A stretch of 7,030 bases of DNA from Candidatus Thorarchaeota archaeon (GTDB lineage: Archaea > Asgardarchaeota > Thorarchaeia > Thorarchaeales > Thorarchaeaceae), in the NCBI GenBank assembly GCA_020355105.1, contig CP070658.1:583354-590383 (forward strand), given 5' to 3'. Under the pieces are notes generated by a model. That model made no database searches, had not been told where the DNA came from, and worked only from the letters and a program-made list of their open reading frames with translations. Shown here piece after piece: positions 5,674 through 7,030 of the stretch (position 1 is its first letter; each line of letters begins with the position of its first letter). Position numbers and translations under genes: made by a program.

Positions 5674-6567
5674 TTGATTGAAGTACCACACCGCTTGGGC
5701 CTTCACTTGACACCGGCAGTAATCAAGATTGACACACAGAAGTTGCAGGAAGCAAAGAACAGACTACTCGAGAGCAGGTACATTTCCGAAGTCGCCACGA
5801 CTAGTCAATACGAACTGTTTAGGTTGAGGTGTGAGGGGGGCACTATAGTCGCCTACACTAGCGGGAAGATAGTAGCCTCCGGCCAGACCTGTGAGGCTCT
5901 TCTCCAGAGCATGATACGCGAACTTGACTTTGGGGAGTCAGAACACGACTTCATAATTGGGTCGGATGAGGCTGGCAAGGGGGAGTGGCTTGGTCCTCTG
6001 GTAGTTGCTGCGGTGGGTCTTACGCCCAAGCAATCCGCCGACTTGAGGGCCGTAGGTGTGATGGATAGCAAAGGACTCTCGGCGGACCGTATTGCCTCAC
6101 TTTCTGCAGAGATTGAAGGAAACTGCCAAGGACTGTACTCGGTCATAGTGCCACCACAGACATTCAACAAGCGGCTTGAAGAATTCCACCAAGAGGGAAA
6201 GAACCTGAACGACCTACTTGCGTGGGCACATGCGAAGGCTGTGTCAGAAGTTCACAAGCAACTAAATCCAAGTAGGGAGTCGCGAGTGAGAGTTGTAGTA
6301 GATGAGTTCTCAAGACTCAAGACGCAGCAGCGTTTCAGGCGCGCTATTGACCTGGATACAGTAGAGCTCATTCAGAAACCACGTGCTGAAGATGTGGTTT
6401 CTGTTGGAGCCGCGAGCATAGTTGCAAGGAACGCCCGTGATGCCTGGATTGGGTCCGCTTCTGACCGCTTAGGTGTGGACCTCAGTCGTCTGAGTTCTGA
6501 GGACGCACAGAAACGAGATGATTTGAGTTTCTTTGCTAAGACCAGCTATCTCAAGAAGCGACTATGA
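5674..6567 (+). CDS. rnhC: Ribonuclease HIII-type protein (TBP-like N-terminal domain plus RNase H2 catalytic domain)
   Basis: Hydrolyses the RNA strand of RNA:DNA hybrids. Two parts are visible in 297 residues. Residues about 12-85 resemble the TBP-like/DUF3378 substrate-binding domain of RNase HIII, with the typical YELFRLRCEGGTIVAYTSGKIVASG pattern (46-70). Residues about 93-297 form the RNase HII/HIII catalytic core: GSDEAGKGEWLGPLVVAAV (96-114) with Asp98 and Glu99, MDSKGLS (130-136), VVVDEF (207-212) with Asp210, and the RAEDVVSVGAASIVAR segment (237-252) probably giving the fourth acid at Glu239 or Asp240. The C-terminal SFFAKTSYLKK resembles the aKxHFkN tail of HIII. The TTG at 5674 is used because no other start codon lies between the upstream in-frame stop at 5620 and it. 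It sits 2 bases after the biotin ligase stop with no clear ribosome site, suggesting coupled translation. Plain RNase HII is less likely because of the N-terminal domain. Confidence 0.85.
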   Translation: MIEVPHRLGLHLTPAVIKIDTQKLQEAKNRLLESRYISEVATTSQYELFRLRCEGGTIVAYTSGKIVASGQTCEALLQSMIRELDFGESEHDFIIGSDEAGKGEWLGPLVVAAVGLTPKQSADLRAVGVMDSKGLSADRIASLSAEIEGNCQGLYSVIVPPQTFNKRLEEFHQEGKNLNDLLAWAHAKAVSEVHKQLNPSRESRVRVVVDEFSRLKTQQRFRRAIDLDTVELIQKPRAEDVVSVGAASIVARNARDAWIGSASDRLGVDLSRLSSEDAQKRDDLSFFAKTSYLKKRL

Positions 6568-7029
6568 TACAGAACCGGGGAACCACAGGCAGAACAGTGC
6601 TCCTTTCTCTGGTTCTCCTTCGATTCTGTCAGTGACCTCAATTCTACCCCCGTACTTCGCTAGGATGCGCTTGGCTTGGTGGAGACCAAGACCTCCATAT
6701 CGTCGATCCTGATCAAAGAGTGCTCCTTTCATTGTGTCGCCGATGCCTGCTCCATCATCTGCAATGGAAACCTCAAAACCTCCTCCTTCTTCTCTCAAGG
6801 TGACCCAGACATGCTTTGTTTCCTCTGGGTTGTGTAGAATTGCATTCTCAAGCACGTTCGTGAACAAGTGTCCAATGTACTCATCGGCTTTCACAATCGC
6901 CTCGTCCACATGATAGTCAACTTTCACCTCGACGTCATCATGTTTGAATTTGAGGGCTCCGACAGCCGCGACTAGTGCGTCCTTTAGAGAGGTCGGTTCC
7001 AAAGGTGCCGTAAGAAGACCTCTTGTTGC
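6562..7029 (-). CDS. Sensor histidine kinase, C-terminal ATPase domain, 5'-truncated by window edge
   Basis: The C-terminal 155 residues of a two-component sensor kinase. The frame is open to the right edge; the TTG at 7002 is internal, because the residues before it (GLLTAPLEPTSLKDAL) read as a normal linker into the HATPase_c domain. So the start, the sensor domain and the phospho-accepting His lie beyond the window. Visible, counted from the first full codon (7029): N-box LFTNVLENAILHNPEE (about 55-70), G1 box ADDGAGIGD (90-98) and G2 box RYGGLGLHQAKRILAKYGG (110-128), closing with a beta strand, GALFCLWFPG (143-152), and a stop at 6562. The ATP-binding residues look intact, so it should be an active kinase domain. 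No response regulator is in view. Its last six bases overlap the end of the convergent RNase gene. Confidence 0.88.
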   Translation of the reverse strand, partial: ATRGLLTAPLEPTSLKDALVAAVGALKFKHDDVEVKVDYHVDEAIVKADEYIGHLFTNVLENAILHNPEETKHVWVTLREEGGGFEVSIADDGAGIGDTMKGALFDQDRRYGGLGLHQAKRILAKYGGRIEVTDRIEGEPEKGALFCLWFPGSVS

Positions 7030-7030
7030 A

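Noticed and set aside
6511..6540. PIP-box-like stretch QKRDDLSFF near the C-terminus of the RNase HIII protein
   Set aside because: The spacing between Gln, Leu and the aromatic pair does not fit Q-x-x-L-x-x-F-F, and the stretch aligns better with the conserved C-terminal part of the RNase HIII fold.
1..7030. Mobile elements, CRISPR arrays, tRNA or rRNA genes, riboswitches
   Set aside because: Nearly all bases are accounted for by conserved genes. No direct repeat array, transposase, tRNA-like cloverleaf or long structured intergenic region was seen; the longest gaps are about 80-100 bases.

Overview
This is an ordinary, gene-dense chromosomal segment, most likely from an archaeon. Several things point that way: a methylmalonyl-CoA mutase catalytic chain that ends before any B12-binding domain, as in the split archaeal enzyme; a DUF72 protein ending in what looks like a PCNA-interacting (PIP) box; frequent TTG and GTG starts; very short gene gaps; and no bacterial-type hairpin/T-run terminators. 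Base composition is roughly balanced. An Asgard lineage such as Thorarchaeia would fit, but that is a guess, because no rRNA or other marker gene is present. No mobile element, CRISPR array, tRNA or rRNA was seen.

Layout. (1) Positions 1-2067, plus strand: the large subunit of methylmalonyl-CoA mutase, cut at its 5' end by the window edge, then methylmalonyl-CoA epimerase 14 bases downstream. Together they turn (S)-methylmalonyl-CoA into succinyl-CoA. (2) Positions 2077-3854, minus strand: an SRAP (HMCES/YedK) abasic-site DNA-protein crosslink protein, followed downstream by a low-specificity L-threonine aldolase. The aldolase converges on the epimerase with a 9-base gap. (3) Positions 3934-6567, plus strand: a DUF72 protein divergent from SRAP, then a stand-alone biotin-protein ligase, then a ribonuclease HIII-type protein starting 2 bases after the ligase stop. 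(4) Positions 6562-7029, minus strand: the ATPase end of a sensor histidine kinase, cut by the right window edge and overlapping the RNase gene tail-to-tail by 6 bases.

Two themes are visible. One is propionate/methylmalonyl-CoA metabolism: mutase, epimerase, and a biotin ligase that could charge the biotin-dependent carboxylase supplying methylmalonyl-CoA. The other is genome maintenance: SRAP, DUF72 with its putative PIP box, and RNase HIII. The most interesting points are the possible PCNA link of the DUF72 protein, its divergent pairing with SRAP, the TTG start of SRAP fixed by its catalytic Cys2 together with an unusual Leu at residue 4, and an RNase HIII architecture where archaea normally carry RNase HII. 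I found no clear sign of a wholly new multi-gene system.
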